From contig NZ_VEBF01000002.1 in assembly GCF_007676705.1 (NCBI RefSeq), positions 434,001-498,000 on the forward strand: a DNA stretch of 64,000 bases. Reading direction: 5' to 3'. Shown here piece after piece: positions 19,362-28,416 of this stretch (position 1 is its first letter; every line of letters starts with the position of its first letter). A program made the position numbers and the translations under genes. The stretch is from Paenibacillus xylanexedens. Lineage in GTDB: Bacteria; Bacillota; Bacilli; Paenibacillales; Paenibacillaceae. The notes beneath the pieces were generated by a model. The model was not told the DNA's origin. It saw only the letters and a list, made by a program, of their open reading frames with translations, and searched no databases.

Positions 19362-20195
19362 TCATCTGCGCCCAGCCAGCAATTTGCGTTCTGCATACAC
19401 AACCAGTTGATACATAGCTGTGGCAACTGCAGCGATAATTAACAGACTCGATAATACCAATGTGAAGTTAAACACCTGGAATCCGTAGATAATCAGATAA
19501 CCGAGTCCCTGTTTGGCGACCAGAAACTCACCCACGATCACACCAACCCAGGCCATGCCCACATTGACTTTCAAAGTCGATACAATCGCTGGAAAAGAAG
19601 CTGGCAATACTACTTTCGTAAATATCTCGGAACGGTCTCCACCAAACGTACGAATGACTTTAATATAATTGGAATCCACTTCATTGAAGCTGTTATACAC
19701 GACCAGTGTCGTGATAATGACCGTGATGGACAACGTGGTCATGACAATGGCTGTAAAACCAGCGCCGAACATCACGATAAAGATTGGGCCGAGTGCTACC
19801 TTTGGCATACTGTTGAACACAACCATATAGGGGTCCAGCACTTTGGACAAAAAAGGAGACCACCAAATTAGAACGGCAAGCAAGGTTCCGACGAGTGTTC
19901 CCAGCAAAAAACCGACTGCCGTTTCCCCTACGGTTACCGCAACATGCGCCCATAACTCGCCGCTGGCGATGTCCTTGCCGATCTGAGCAAAAATTTTACT
20001 TGGGTAACTGAACAACAGCACATCAATCCAGCGAAGTCTTCCTGCCAGTTCCCACAACAAAAACATAGATACTAGCATGGATAACTGTACAGCAAGCACT
20101 TGATGTCGCCATCTGGCCACCTGCTGAATGTGATTCCGATGGAGCTGCCCCATCCATTCGTCACGCTTTTCCTGCTTCGGATTCGTTTGATTCAC
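19362..20195 (-). CDS. ABC transporter permease, NitT/TauT (SsuC/ThiX) type
   Basis: A 277-residue BPD-type permease with about six membrane spans. The EAA-type loop is visible around VIRTFGGDRSEIFTKVVLPASFPAIVS. Members import sulfonates, nitrate, pyrimidines or thiamine precursors. The start is a GTG that overlaps the TGA of the ATPase gene (GTGA) and has GGGGGAGG upstream, so translation is coupled. It is the last gene of the binding-protein/ATPase/permease operon. The substrate cannot be read from sequence; no thiamine riboswitch was found. Confidence 0.9.
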   Translation of the reverse strand: MNQTNPKQEKRDEWMGQLHRNHIQQVARWRHQVLAVQLSMLVSMFLLWELAGRLRWIDVLLFSYPSKIFAQIGKDIASGELWAHVAVTVGETAVGFLLGTLVGTLLAVLIWWSPFLSKVLDPYMVVFNSMPKVALGPIFIVMFGAGFTAIVMTTLSITVIITTLVVYNSFNEVDSNYIKVIRTFGGDRSEIFTKVVLPASFPAIVSTLKVNVGMAWVGVIVGEFLVAKQGLGYLIIYGFQVFNFTLVLSSLLIIAAVATAMYQLVVYAERKLLAGRR

Positions 20196-20986
20196 GCGTC
20201 TTTCTCACCTCCCCCGGACTGGTCCAGTTCACTCCATAACGCCTGAAACAGCTCATTGAATCCTTCTTGCTCCCTGGCATGGAACGGCTGAGATTTGCGT
20301 ATTGCATCGGGAATGACAAATTCACGACGGATGCGCCCTGGATTGCGATCAAGTACAATGACGCGGTCACTGACCGCAATAGCTTCAGACAAGTCATGGG
20401 TGACGAGTACAGAGGTTTTGCCAAACTGTTTTAACGTATCCGAAACTAGATCCTCCAGTTGCAGCTTGGTTTGATAATCGAGCGCCGAAAATGGTTCATC
20501 CAACAATAGAATTCCCGGATCGGTTGCCAGCGTGCGCACCAGCGCCACTCGCTGTCTCATGCCTCCCGAAAGCTCTGAAGGGTACTGATTCTCCGTTCCT
20601 GCCAGACCCATACTTACGAGAAGTTCACGTACACGCTGACGACTCCGTTCATCCAATCTGCCTGTCAGTTCAAGTCCGATCAATGCATTATCCAGAATGG
20701 TCCGCCATGGAAACAGATAGTCCTGCTGGAGCATGTAACCAATCTGCGATGAAGGGCCACCAACAAGCTTGCCTTTAACCTTAACCTCTCCTCGGGTAGG
20801 TGTGAGCAGACCGGCAATGATCGACAACAACGTCGTTTTACCGCATCCGCTCGGTCCTACCAGACTGACGAATTCCCCTTTTTGGATCTCCAGACTCAAG
20901 TCTTCTATAACCAGTGAAGCTTCCCGCTCACTAACGTAGACTTGAGATATTCCTTCCAGTCGGATCACACTTTCGGATTCAGGCAT
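20192..20986 (-). CDS. ABC transporter ATP-binding protein, NitT/TauT type
   Basis: A 264-residue ATPase of the SsuB/TauB group. Walker A is GPSGCGKTT, the Q-loop lies in MLQQDYLFPWRT, the signature is LSGGMRQRVA, Walker B is GILLLDEPFSALD and the switch His is in LVTHD. The ATG at 20986 has AGGAAG upstream; an ATG ten codons earlier overlaps the stop of the binding-protein gene (TAATG) but lacks a ribosome site, so both remain possible. It energises uptake through the permease encoded next. Confidence 0.93.
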   Translation of the reverse strand: MPESESVIRLEGISQVYVSEREASLVIEDLSLEIQKGEFVSLVGPSGCGKTTLLSIIAGLLTPTRGEVKVKGKLVGGPSSQIGYMLQQDYLFPWRTILDNALIGLELTGRLDERSRQRVRELLVSMGLAGTENQYPSELSGGMRQRVALVRTLATDPGILLLDEPFSALDYQTKLQLEDLVSDTLKQFGKTSVLVTHDLSEAIAVSDRVIVLDRNPGRIRREFVIPDAIRKSQPFHAREQEGFNELFQALWSELDQSGGGEKDA

Positions 20987-21015
20987 TCTGCTCACTTCCT
21001 TTCCTGAATACCCCA

Positions 21016-22020
21016 TTACTTCGATGTTGTGGCTTCTTCCGCATAGGCATTATCCACAATTGCATTCAAGTCTACGCGTTGTTTCAACTCCCCGGCAGCA
21101 CTCATGACATCAAGCAGATTGTTCCACTCTGTCTCATCAATGATCGGGTCCGTTGCATAGGTGCCCTGTTCCTTATAACGGTTCACGCTACTGACCAGAA
21201 TGGCTGGATCGATGTCTTTGAAAAAAGGAGTAATGACTTCCGCAATCTCTTCAGCCGTATGAGAATCTACCCATGCTTGTGCTTTGTGCAGACCATTCGT
21301 AAACTTCTGGACGATATCCTTATTGTCTTTAATATAGCTCTGTTTCGTCATGAAGACCGTGTAAGGCAGGTGACCACCTTCTGCTCCAAACGATGCGACA
21401 ACCTTGCCCCGACCTTCTTGTTCAAAGATGGAGGCCTGTGGTTCAAACAGCTGTACAAAATCTCCCGTGCCTGAAGCGAAAGCAGACGCAATGTTGGCGA
21501 AGTCCACATTCTGAATCAGCTCCAGATCACTTTGGGGATCAATACCATGTTTGTTTAGCGTGAACTCACCTGCCATTTGTGGCATGCCGCCTTTGCGCTG
21601 ACCGAGAAAAACGCTTTGATTCAGTTGATCCCAATCAAAGCTGCCTTCCGGATTACGAGCGAACAGAAAAGTACCATCCGTCTGGGTGAGCTGGGCAAAG
21701 TTAATGACCGGATCTTCTGCTCCCTGCTGATAGACGTATATGGACGTCTCCGCTCCTACCAGCGCAATGTCCACCGAACCTGCGAGCAATGCCGCCATCG
21801 TTTTGTCACCGCCAGCCGTCGTCTGAATGTCCACCTCAAGTCCCTGCTCCTCAAAAAAGCCTTGAGCCACGGCCACATACTCCGGTGCGTAAAATACCGA
21901 ACGAGTCACTTCGCCTATCGTTATCTTGGCTTCATTCTCTTCCTTATTACAGCTGGTGAGCGCCACAATGATAATCAGCAGAATAACGATGCCCCGGACG
22001 AACCATGGCGTGTATTTCAT
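21016..22020 (-). CDS. ABC transporter substrate-binding lipoprotein, NMT1/THI5-like
   Basis: A 334-residue lipoprotein. A hydrophobic leader ends in the lipobox ALTSC, so the mature protein is anchored outside the membrane. The body is a type II periplasmic-binding fold with the NMT1/SsuA signature YAPEYVAVAQGFFEEQGLEVDI and LLAGSVDIALVGAET near the front. Such proteins bind thiamine precursors, sulfonates or related small molecules. GGAGGG precedes the ATG. It opens the three-gene import operon. The upstream 160 bases carry the terminator of the carboxypeptidase gene and no recognised riboswitch. Confidence 0.9.
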   Translation of the reverse strand: MKYTPWFVRGIVILLIIIVALTSCNKEENEAKITIGEVTRSVFYAPEYVAVAQGFFEEQGLEVDIQTTAGGDKTMAALLAGSVDIALVGAETSIYVYQQGAEDPVINFAQLTQTDGTFLFARNPEGSFDWDQLNQSVFLGQRKGGMPQMAGEFTLNKHGIDPQSDLELIQNVDFANIASAFASGTGDFVQLFEPQASIFEQEGRGKVVASFGAEGGHLPYTVFMTKQSYIKDNKDIVQKFTNGLHKAQAWVDSHTAEEIAEVITPFFKDIDPAILVSSVNRYKEQGTYATDPIIDETEWNNLLDVMSAAGELKQRVDLNAIVDNAYAEEATTSK

Positions 22021-22107
22021 GTGTTCTTTCCCTCCTTCACTGGTTTCAGCAGTTTCTCTCTATTATGGATATGCCGCTGCCCAACAAAAGGTTAAGAACT
22101 TAAATAC

Positions 22108-22139
22108 AAAAAAGAGCCGGGCAATGATGCCCGACTCTT
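22108..22139 (-). terminator. Terminator after the M32 carboxypeptidase gene
   Basis: AAGAGCCGGGCA and TGCCCGACTCTT form a 12-bp stem with one mismatch around an ATGA loop. Minus-strand transcripts end in TTTTTTGT. Confidence 0.85.
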
Positions 22140-22180
22140 CAGCTCTTCTAAATGCTATTCAATATACCGTTTATTGGATA

Positions 22181-23695
22181 TTACAGCTTGTAAATCTCGG
22201 CATATTTGGCTTCCAAATAATCGGCCAGATAATCCGGGTTCAATTCTTCACCCGTTACGGCAACAATCAATTCGGAAGGTGTGCGACTTTTGCCATAGCG
22301 ATAGATCTTGTCTGTAAGCCATTCTTTGATTGGAATCAGATTACCTTCGGCAATATGGCTATCAAACTCCGGCATTTCCTTGCGCAATGTATGTAGAATC
22401 TGAGCTGCATACATGTTACCCAGAGAATACGAAGCAAAGTAACCAAAGTCACCACCGGACCAGTGAACATCCTGAAGAACGCCTTCTCCATCATTCGTTG
22501 GCATAATACCGAGGTATTCCTTGTATTTTGCATTCCAGGTCTCTGGCAGATCCTTCACTTCAAGACCATCGTTAAACAGCATTTTCTCAATCTCATAGCG
22601 AATAATAATGTGCAGGTTATAAGTCAGTTCATCGGCTTCAATCCGAATCAGCGAGCTTTCCACCCGGTTGATTGCACGATAGAAATCTTCCAGTTCAACC
22701 TCGTTCAGTTGCGGGAAATGCTGTTGCAAATCCTTGTAATAGCGTGTCCAGAATGGCAGGCTGCGACCAATCATATTCTCCCATAGACGAGACTGCGACT
22801 CATGAATACCCATTGAAGTTCCTTCGGCAAGAAGGGTGCCCGCCAGACTGTCATCAATATTTTGCTCATACAGGGCATGTCCGCCCTCATGCAGTGAACT
22901 GAAGACTGCGCTTGCTACATCATCCTGCAGATAGTGTGTCGTGATCCGCACATCCCCCGGGTTAAGGCCCGTTGCAAAAGGATGAACACTCTCGTCCAAA
23001 CGTCCAGCTTCAAAGTCATAACCCATCTGTTCCAGGATGAACAGGCTGAACTTTTCCTGTTGTTCGGTGTCAAACAGCTGGTTCAAAAACTCTGTATTCG
23101 GCTTGTAGTCCGAAGCATTAATCTTCTCTTGCAAAGGTACCAAACGTGCTTTGAGACGGGCAAAAACAGCATCCACTTTCTCAACCGTCAGATCCGGCTC
23201 ATACATATCAAGCAGCGTATCATAACGAGTATCCTTCACACCCCAATAATCAATAAACTCCTGTTTAAGCTTAACGATATCTGTCAGATAGGGTGAGAAC
23301 CCTGCGAAATCACTGTTATGCTTGGCATCTTCCCAAGCCGTTTCCGACTTGGCTGTAAGCACGGTATAGGCTTGTACTTTTTCCGGTGGTACGGACTGAC
23401 TGCGATCATATTCTTTCTTGCAATCTTCAACCAGACGACGATCTATATCTTCGAGTTGTTCCAATACCGCTGGAGCAGTTAATGCATCCAGGTAGGTCTT
23501 CATGTCAGCCGAAGTTTGCAATTTGAATGCTTCGGTGGACAACATACCCAGCGTCTCCGAACGAGTCGGAACGCCTTTTTTCGGCGCACCTGTGCGCAAA
23601 TCCCAGTGAAGCAAACCAATGGCTTCATGATAACTCTTAATTTTACGAGCCAAATTACGGAAGGAATCCAAATGTTCCTGTGTTTGTTTATCCAT
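22181..23695 (-). CDS. M32 family metallocarboxypeptidase
   Basis: A 504-residue carboxypeptidase Taq-type enzyme (YpwA in Bacillus), which removes C-terminal residues from peptides with broad specificity. The zinc motif HEGGHALYEQ supplies the HEXXH site, with IHESQSRLWEN downstream giving the third ligand and DVRITTHY ahead of it. The mostly helical N-terminus is usual for the family. The ATG at 23695 has GAGGTGG; an ATG twelve codons upstream has no site. There is no signal peptide, so it is cytoplasmic. It is monocistronic, with a strong terminator. Confidence 0.95.
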   Translation of the reverse strand: MDKQTQEHLDSFRNLARKIKSYHEAIGLLHWDLRTGAPKKGVPTRSETLGMLSTEAFKLQTSADMKTYLDALTAPAVLEQLEDIDRRLVEDCKKEYDRSQSVPPEKVQAYTVLTAKSETAWEDAKHNSDFAGFSPYLTDIVKLKQEFIDYWGVKDTRYDTLLDMYEPDLTVEKVDAVFARLKARLVPLQEKINASDYKPNTEFLNQLFDTEQQEKFSLFILEQMGYDFEAGRLDESVHPFATGLNPGDVRITTHYLQDDVASAVFSSLHEGGHALYEQNIDDSLAGTLLAEGTSMGIHESQSRLWENMIGRSLPFWTRYYKDLQQHFPQLNEVELEDFYRAINRVESSLIRIEADELTYNLHIIIRYEIEKMLFNDGLEVKDLPETWNAKYKEYLGIMPTNDGEGVLQDVHWSGGDFGYFASYSLGNMYAAQILHTLRKEMPEFDSHIAEGNLIPIKEWLTDKIYRYGKSRTPSELIVAVTGEELNPDYLADYLEAKYAEIYKL

Positions 23696-23920
23696 TGTTA
23701 ACGTCCACCTCTTCAAAAAAAGTTTATACACCTATTGATGATACTTTTCCCATTGAGTATAATCAACTTTTAACAGAGGCAAATTGCATTATTCTACTAC
23801 AAAGGTTGAGTAATGCCGTCTGCTGACGGTGGTATACCCAAAAAGCAAAGGCGCGTAGGACAAGCTGCATCGAATGCAAGTGGCCGTGCTCGTCGTATTG
23901 GATAACAGGAGGCAATAGAC

Positions 23921-24496
23921 ATGAACAACATTCAAGAGATTTTGGCTTACAACAAATCATTTGTCGAGACCAAAGAATACGAAAAGTATACGGCTGGCAA
24001 GTTTCCAACCAAAAAGATGGTTATCATTACTTGTATGGATACACGTCTGGTGGAAATGCTGCCCAAGGCCATGAATCTGAAGAACGGTGATGTGAAAATC
24101 ATCAAAAACGCAGGCGCGATTATCTCTCAGCCTTTCGGCAGTGTAATGCGTAGTGTGCTTGTCGCCATCTATGAACTGGGTGCAGATGAAGTCCTGGTTG
24201 TGGGGCATACGGAATGTGGTATGGCTTCCCTTCACGCAGAGACCATGATTGGACATATGGTTGAGCGTGGCGTATCTGAAGAAGTCATGACAACCTTGGA
24301 GAACTCTGGCATCCGTTTGCAAAAGTGGTTGCGTGGGTTTGACAGCGTCGAAGAAGGGGTAAAACATACTGTGGAAGTGATCAAGAAGCATCCTTTACTT
24401 CCTCCAAATGTACCCGTCCACGGCATGGTTATCGATTCTGCCACAGGTGAGCTTGATCTTGTCGCTGAGGGGTATGGACAACAGGCATCTCTCTAA
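23921..24496 (+). CDS. Beta-class carbonic anhydrase
   Basis: A 191-residue beta-carbonic anhydrase, interconverting CO2 and bicarbonate. The zinc ligands are C38, H96 and C99, with the D40-R42 dyad in the motif CMDTR, and HTECGM around the second ligand pair. The length and motifs match the YtiB-like Firmicute subfamily. There is no signal peptide. AGGAGG lies nine bases before the ATG, and a terminator follows directly, so it is expressed alone and divergently from the M32 peptidase gene. Confidence 0.95.
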   Translation: MNNIQEILAYNKSFVETKEYEKYTAGKFPTKKMVIITCMDTRLVEMLPKAMNLKNGDVKIIKNAGAIISQPFGSVMRSVLVAIYELGADEVLVVGHTECGMASLHAETMIGHMVERGVSEEVMTTLENSGIRLQKWLRGFDSVEEGVKHTVEVIKKHPLLPPNVPVHGMVIDSATGELDLVAEGYGQQASL

Positions 24497-24505
24497 ATGG
24501 TTTGG

Positions 24506-24535
24506 AGTGCGGACCTTATGGTTCGCACTTTTTTT
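24506..24535 (+). terminator. Terminator after the carbonic anhydrase gene
   Basis: AGTGCGGACC and GGTTCGCACT pair almost perfectly around TTAT and are followed by seven T residues. Confidence 0.85.
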
Positions 24536-24668
24536 GTCTAAATTAAGGCAGTTGTTCTGTCAGGTTGTCAAACCATACAGTTTCAGTGTACACTTTTATG
24601 AAAGCGGTCAAAGAAAGCAAATTTGTTTATTTTCTCTGACCCAGCCCTAATATTAAGGAGACATGTGC

Positions 24669-25235
24669 ATGAACATACTTTCCTACGGATTGCTCGGGCT
24701 GCTCACCCGCGAGGAGTCCTCGGGCTATGATCTGATGCTGAAGATTCAGCCGCATTGGCAGGCCAAACACAGCCAGATCTACCCACTCCTGTCCAAGATG
24801 GAAAACGATGAGTTATTGGCCTCCCGCTGGGTACAACAGTCTGACAAACCGGACAAGAAAATGTACGCAGTCACGGAAAAAGGCATTGAAAAGCTCTTGG
24901 AATGGATGATTACTCCTGTTACCGCACCGGTTACACGCGATGAGTTTAATTTGCGTATCTTGTGTGTTGGCATTGCGGAAGACGGAAGCATGAGACGCAT
25001 TCTTAACGAGCGTAAAAGCTGGTTTATGGAACGCATACGTTATTTCGAGGATCTGAAGTCGCGTATACCTCAGGATAATCTTCGTGTAGGCAACCGAGAC
25101 TTTGGAAGCTACATTCTGGTACAAAAAGGGTTAATGAATGCACAAACAGGCCTGGAATGGTGTCACTGGGTTACCCAATTGCTTGATGGCCAAGCTGCAA
25201 TTCAAGACCCAAGCCCAAGCGTTACAGAAATTTAA
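24669..25235 (+). CDS. PadR-family transcriptional regulator
   Basis: A 188-residue regulator. The N-terminal winged helix has the PadR pattern YGLLGLLTREESSGYDLM, HSQIYPLLSKMENDELL and KKMYAVTEKG, followed by a C-terminal helical dimerisation domain (PadR C-terminal, Vir-like). PadR proteins usually repress efflux or stress genes on binding a small ligand; no target is evident nearby. AAGGAG is eight bases before the ATG at 24669 and only two before an in-frame ATG at 24663, so the inner one is used. Confidence 0.9.
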   Translation: MNILSYGLLGLLTREESSGYDLMLKIQPHWQAKHSQIYPLLSKMENDELLASRWVQQSDKPDKKMYAVTEKGIEKLLEWMITPVTAPVTRDEFNLRILCVGIAEDGSMRRILNERKSWFMERIRYFEDLKSRIPQDNLRVGNRDFGSYILVQKGLMNAQTGLEWCHWVTQLLDGQAAIQDPSPSVTEI

Positions 25236-25334
25236 TCAAAATTTGAAACGTTCCTGCAAGTTGACCGTATTACATGAGTAAGGCCCATTTTTGGGCGATT
25301 CAAACAAATTAATCGGGGGGTTACGATCTTTACA

Positions 25335-25838
25335 ATGAAGAAAAAATTTGGAGTTAAACATCTAATGATGGTATTTATGGCCTTTACATTATTGTTCGCA
25401 ACAGTGGGAGTAACGAATCCGGATTCTGCGGATGCAAGACGTGGTGGCGGATTCAAATCCGGTACGAAAAGTTATACCAACACACCTAAGAAATCCGACT
25501 CCAACAGCAACGTTAATCAATCCAATTCCGGTAATAACTCCGGTACTGGTGCAGCTGCAACTCGTGGTGGTGGATTCTTCGGCGGTGGCGGCGGATTCAT
25601 GAAAGGTATGATGCTTGGTGGTCTTGCTGGTATGATGTTCGGCGGATTGTTCGGTGGCATGGGCGCTCTGGGTAACATCCTTGGATTGCTCGTGAACGTT
25701 GCAGCAATTATGTTGATTGTAATGCTTGCTATGGCACTCTTCAGAGCGATTTCCAATCGTCGCAAACCTGCAGCGGATGGTCGTTATGACCGTCGCAATG
25801 ATCGTGATGATGACCGTAACAGAAACGGACGGTACTAA
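25335..25838 (+). CDS. Secreted or membrane Gly-rich protein with Tim44-like layout
   Basis: A 167-residue protein. A Sec-type signal segment (residues about 8-26) ends near ADA, after which comes ARRGGGFKSG, an Asn/Ser-rich stretch, a long Gly/Met run with GGGFMKGMMLGGLAGMMFGG and a second hydrophobic segment (about 115-137). The C-terminus is Arg/Asp-rich. This layout recalls the N-terminal part of bacterial Tim44-domain proteins, but the full domain is absent, so function is unknown. GGGGGG lies 14 bases before the ATG. The next gene starts five bases after its stop, so the two form an operon. Confidence 0.75.
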   Translation: MKKKFGVKHLMMVFMAFTLLFATVGVTNPDSADARRGGGFKSGTKSYTNTPKKSDSNSNVNQSNSGNNSGTGAAATRGGGFFGGGGGFMKGMMLGGLAGMMFGGLFGGMGALGNILGLLVNVAAIMLIVMLAMALFRAISNRRKPAADGRYDRRNDRDDDRNRNGRY

Positions 25839-25843
25839 TCTCT

Positions 25844-26122
25844 ATGGTTCTGAGCATGGATGAAATTGTGAATGCAATCTGTATTCATATGGCAGAACGT
25901 AAAGGTGTACGTCCAACCGATGTGAATGTAGAACTGAGTTGGGAAGAAGATACAGGTTATTCCGCTGAAGTTTGGATCCAAGGACGCAGTCAATATCTGG
26001 TGGAGTCCAACATGATTGAAGCAATTCTTCGCTACCTGCACAGTGAATACAACATCCGGGCGTACCGTGAGAACGTACGACTTGATCTGGATGAAGAGAT
26101 CACAGCGATCGTTAATCAATAA
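25844..26122 (+). CDS. YxcD-like DUF2653 family protein
   Basis: A 92-residue cytoplasmic protein with the DUF2653 pattern: MDEIVNAICIHMAERKGVRPTDVNVEL at the front, SAEVWIQGRSQYL in the middle and NMIEAILRYLHSEYNI near the end. The family is small, of unknown function, and often follows a membrane protein gene, as here. No strong ribosome site is present, so translation may depend on the preceding gene five bases upstream. An alternative ATG lies four codons in. Confidence 0.78.
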   Translation: MVLSMDEIVNAICIHMAERKGVRPTDVNVELSWEEDTGYSAEVWIQGRSQYLVESNMIEAILRYLHSEYNIRAYRENVRLDLDEEITAIVNQ

Positions 26123-26150
26123 GATAGGTCACTCACTGGCCTGATATACG

Positions 26151-26200
26151 AAAGACCGCCTCCCCTCTGTCGCCTGACAGAGAGGGAAGGCGGTCTTTTT
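26151..26200. terminator. Terminator between yxcD-like gene and tyrS
   Basis: GACCGCCTCCCCTCTGTC and GACAGAGAGGGAAGGCGGTC form a long imperfect stem, followed by TTTTTGTTTTG on the plus strand. It may serve both converging genes. Confidence 0.85.
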
Positions 26201-26246
26201 GTTTTGTTTCTGTAATTGTATAAGTGTACGTTTTAATTGTCAGACA

Positions 26247-27509
26247 CTAGGATTGAAGCTTAACCAGACTGTAGTTCTTTTTACCTTTACGGATAATGAT
26301 GAATTTACCGCCAATGGCATGCTCTGCCGAGACTGTGAATTCAAGCTCAGTAATTTTCTCACCATTCATGGAGATCGCACCTTTAGTGACATCCTCACGC
26401 GCCTGGCGTTTGGATGGCTCCAGCCCCAGATCTACGAGCCAGTCGACGATATTTTTGGCTTCGCCGTCTGTTTCAAACGTTGGCATTTCCTTGAAGCCTT
26501 GCTCGATTTCATCGGCTGTCAGGGAACGGATATCTCCACTAAACAGTGCTGCTGTAATGCGTTTAGCCTGTTCGAGCATTTCTTCGCCGTGAACGAATTT
26601 TGTCATTTCTTCCGCGAGTGCTTTCTGTGCTTCACGTTTGTGCGGCTCCGTCTCTACCTTTTCAGCCAAAGCTTCGATTTCTTCTTTGCTGAGGAAAGTA
26701 AAGTATTTCAAGTATTTAATGACATCACGGTCATCTGTATTCGCCCAGAACTGGTAGAACTCAAATGGTGTTGTTTTGTTCGGGTCAAGCCAGATTGCGC
26801 CGCCAGCTGTTTTACCGAATTTGGTTCCGTCAGATTTGAGCATGAGCGGAATGGTCAGACCGTACGCCTTTGCTTCAGATCCTTCTTTTTTACGAATCAG
26901 ATCGAGACCACTCGTGATATTTCCCCATTGGTCCGAACCGCCGATTTGCAGTTGTACATCTTCGTTCTGGAACAGGTGCAGGTAGTCGAGAGATTGAAGA
27001 ATCTGGTAGGAAAACTCGGTGAACGAGATTCCTCCTTCCAGTCTGCTCGCAACTACATCCTTGGCCAGCATCGTGTTGAGGTTGAAGTTTTTGCCGTAGT
27101 CACGTAAAAATTCAATCACATTGATTTTGTGTGTCCAATCGTAGTTGTTTACCATACGAACCTGATTATCACCGTCTGTTACGAACAACTTTTTCATTTG
27201 TGCTGTCAGTGCATCCACATTCTCCTGCACCTGTTCCATCGTTTGCAAAGAACGCTCTGCCTGACGACCACTTGGATCACCAATCGTACCTGTAGCTCCA
27301 CCAATCAAAATAACCGGACGGTGTCCTGCCAGTTGAAAACGTTTCAGCATCATGAAGGGAATAAGATGTCCGATATGCATACTATCCCCCGTAGGGTCAA
27401 CTCCACAGTACAATGAGACTGATTTGGTTTCAGTCAGTTCACGCAGTCCCTCTGCATCGGTCTGCTGGTTGATGGCGTCGCGCCACTCTAGTTCATCAAT
27501 AATATTCAT
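26247..27509 (-). CDS. tyrS: Tyrosyl-tRNA synthetase
   Basis: A 420-residue class I aminoacyl-tRNA synthetase. The HIGH signature is H45-I-G-H48 within DSMHIGHL, the KMSKS counterpart is KFGKT in SDGTKFGKTAGGA, and the C-terminal S4 domain spans about residues 350-420 (LGLEPSKRQAREDVTKGAI). The ATG at 27509 follows AAGGGG and gives the family start MNIIDEL; an in-frame ATG nine codons upstream is rejected. A T-box leader with a TAC specifier lies upstream, so transcription responds to uncharged tRNA-Tyr. Confidence 0.97.
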   Translation of the reverse strand: MNIIDELEWRDAINQQTDAEGLRELTETKSVSLYCGVDPTGDSMHIGHLIPFMMLKRFQLAGHRPVILIGGATGTIGDPSGRQAERSLQTMEQVQENVDALTAQMKKLFVTDGDNQVRMVNNYDWTHKINVIEFLRDYGKNFNLNTMLAKDVVASRLEGGISFTEFSYQILQSLDYLHLFQNEDVQLQIGGSDQWGNITSGLDLIRKKEGSEAKAYGLTIPLMLKSDGTKFGKTAGGAIWLDPNKTTPFEFYQFWANTDDRDVIKYLKYFTFLSKEEIEALAEKVETEPHKREAQKALAEEMTKFVHGEEMLEQAKRITAALFSGDIRSLTADEIEQGFKEMPTFETDGEAKNIVDWLVDLGLEPSKRQAREDVTKGAISMNGEKITELEFTVSAEHAIGGKFIIIRKGKKNYSLVKLQS

Positions 27510-27589
27510 TCGTAAAAACCCCTTTTCTATCCTCAAGATTCAGTCATGATCTACGTTAAATTACGAAATAACACGCTGGAACGGGTTTT

Positions 27590-27868
27590 TTGGACACAAA
27601 AAAATCGCCTCCTTGTCTTCATTAGACACAGGGACGATTATCATAACCGTGGTACCACCCAAATTGCATGGACAACACTTGCCTTAACACGCTATCCATA
27701 CCACTTTCGGCAATATATCGTTTGCCCACCCGCTTGGCATTACCCAAGTACTCCAGAGTGTAATTCGCAGCCCTTGTATGTATCAGGTTCCATCAACCCC
27801 TGACTTTCTGTAACAGGGACAAAGCCGCTACTGCGCTCCATCAACGTGATTCATGTATTTAATTTATA
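27590..27868 (-). promoter_or_regulatory. T-box leader of tyrS
   Basis: On the minus strand the leader has a stem I with an AGTAG turn, a candidate specifier TAC (27762-27760, tyrosine) followed by A, the T-box core GGGTGGTACC (27660-27651), and a terminator stem (27639-27603) leading into TTTTTTTG. The TGGTACC bulge would pair with the tRNA acceptor end and form the antiterminator. The specifier position was read by eye. Confidence 0.9.
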
Positions 27869-27871
27869 GCA

Positions 27872-27900
27872 AGTATAGCCGAACGTTTCAGTCATTGCAA
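27872..27900 (-). promoter_or_regulatory. Promoter of the tyrS T-box leader
   Basis: TTGCAA (27900-27895), a 17-base spacer and TATACT (27877-27872) on the minus strand form a good sigma-A promoter just ahead of the leader. Confidence 0.75.
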
Positions 27901-27952
27901 GGCCAAGTATGCAAACTTTAAATATATCAATGGTCAAGCACATAAACTCAAC

Positions 27953-28411
27953 TTATAAGGTCATGATGTTCAACTTTCCGTGATAATAATGATGTGCCTT
28001 CTCTGCAATCTGATCCTCATTGTTCCAAAATTGCTGATCCAGTATATCTAATTGCTGCTCCTGCTCTATTGTTAGAAACTTAGGAATATCCCACAGTTCA
28101 GTAAGCCTTTCATCCTCTTCCAAGTGCTGGATGCAGCCGTATGCTGACGTTAGAATGCCGATCACTTGAGTCGCACCAATGGTCTGTAGTGCTCGTAACG
28201 CGTAACGGTACGCCTCTTCCCCCCAGTTACAGAAAAACTGTATAAAGCCACCATTAAAGACATCCACCTCTAACAGCCATAGAGCAGCAATTTCCTGTTC
28301 ATTTGATGTTAAGGCTGCCCATCCTTGTTCAGATTCATTCTTTTTTCCGACGAAGGATAACGCATACTCATACCATACGTCATTGATGTCATTGATATCT
28401 TGTTCACTCAT
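27953..28411 (-). CDS. DMP19-family (DUF4375-like) protein
   Basis: A 152-residue acidic protein. ALWLLEVDVFNGGFIQFFCNWGEEAYRYALRALQTIGA is the signature of the DMP19/DUF4375 fold, found in many small bacterial proteins and in some immunity-gene lists. The molecular role is unknown. The ATG at 28411 has AGAGAGGTG; a GTG three codons earlier overlaps the stop of the upstream gene. Coupling to the Imm63-like gene upstream suggests a two-gene unit, but no toxin gene is nearby. Confidence 0.8.
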   Translation of the reverse strand: MSEQDINDINDVWYEYALSFVGKKNESEQGWAALTSNEQEIAALWLLEVDVFNGGFIQFFCNWGEEAYRYALRALQTIGATQVIGILTSAYGCIQHLEEDERLTELWDIPKFLTIEQEQQLDILDQQFWNNEDQIAEKAHHYYHGKLNIMTL

Positions 28412-28416
28412 CTCAA

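Noticed and set aside
22021..22180. Thiamine (TPP) riboswitch before the ABC operon
   Set aside because: The space is about 160 bases, contains the carboxypeptidase terminator and shows no TPP-type conserved segments such as CTGAGA with the matching ACCTGA region.
26199..27107. 302-codon plus-strand frame over tyrS
   Set aside because: It is the mirror of the tyrS coding sequence. Its Phe/Cys-rich composition is typical of a shadow frame.
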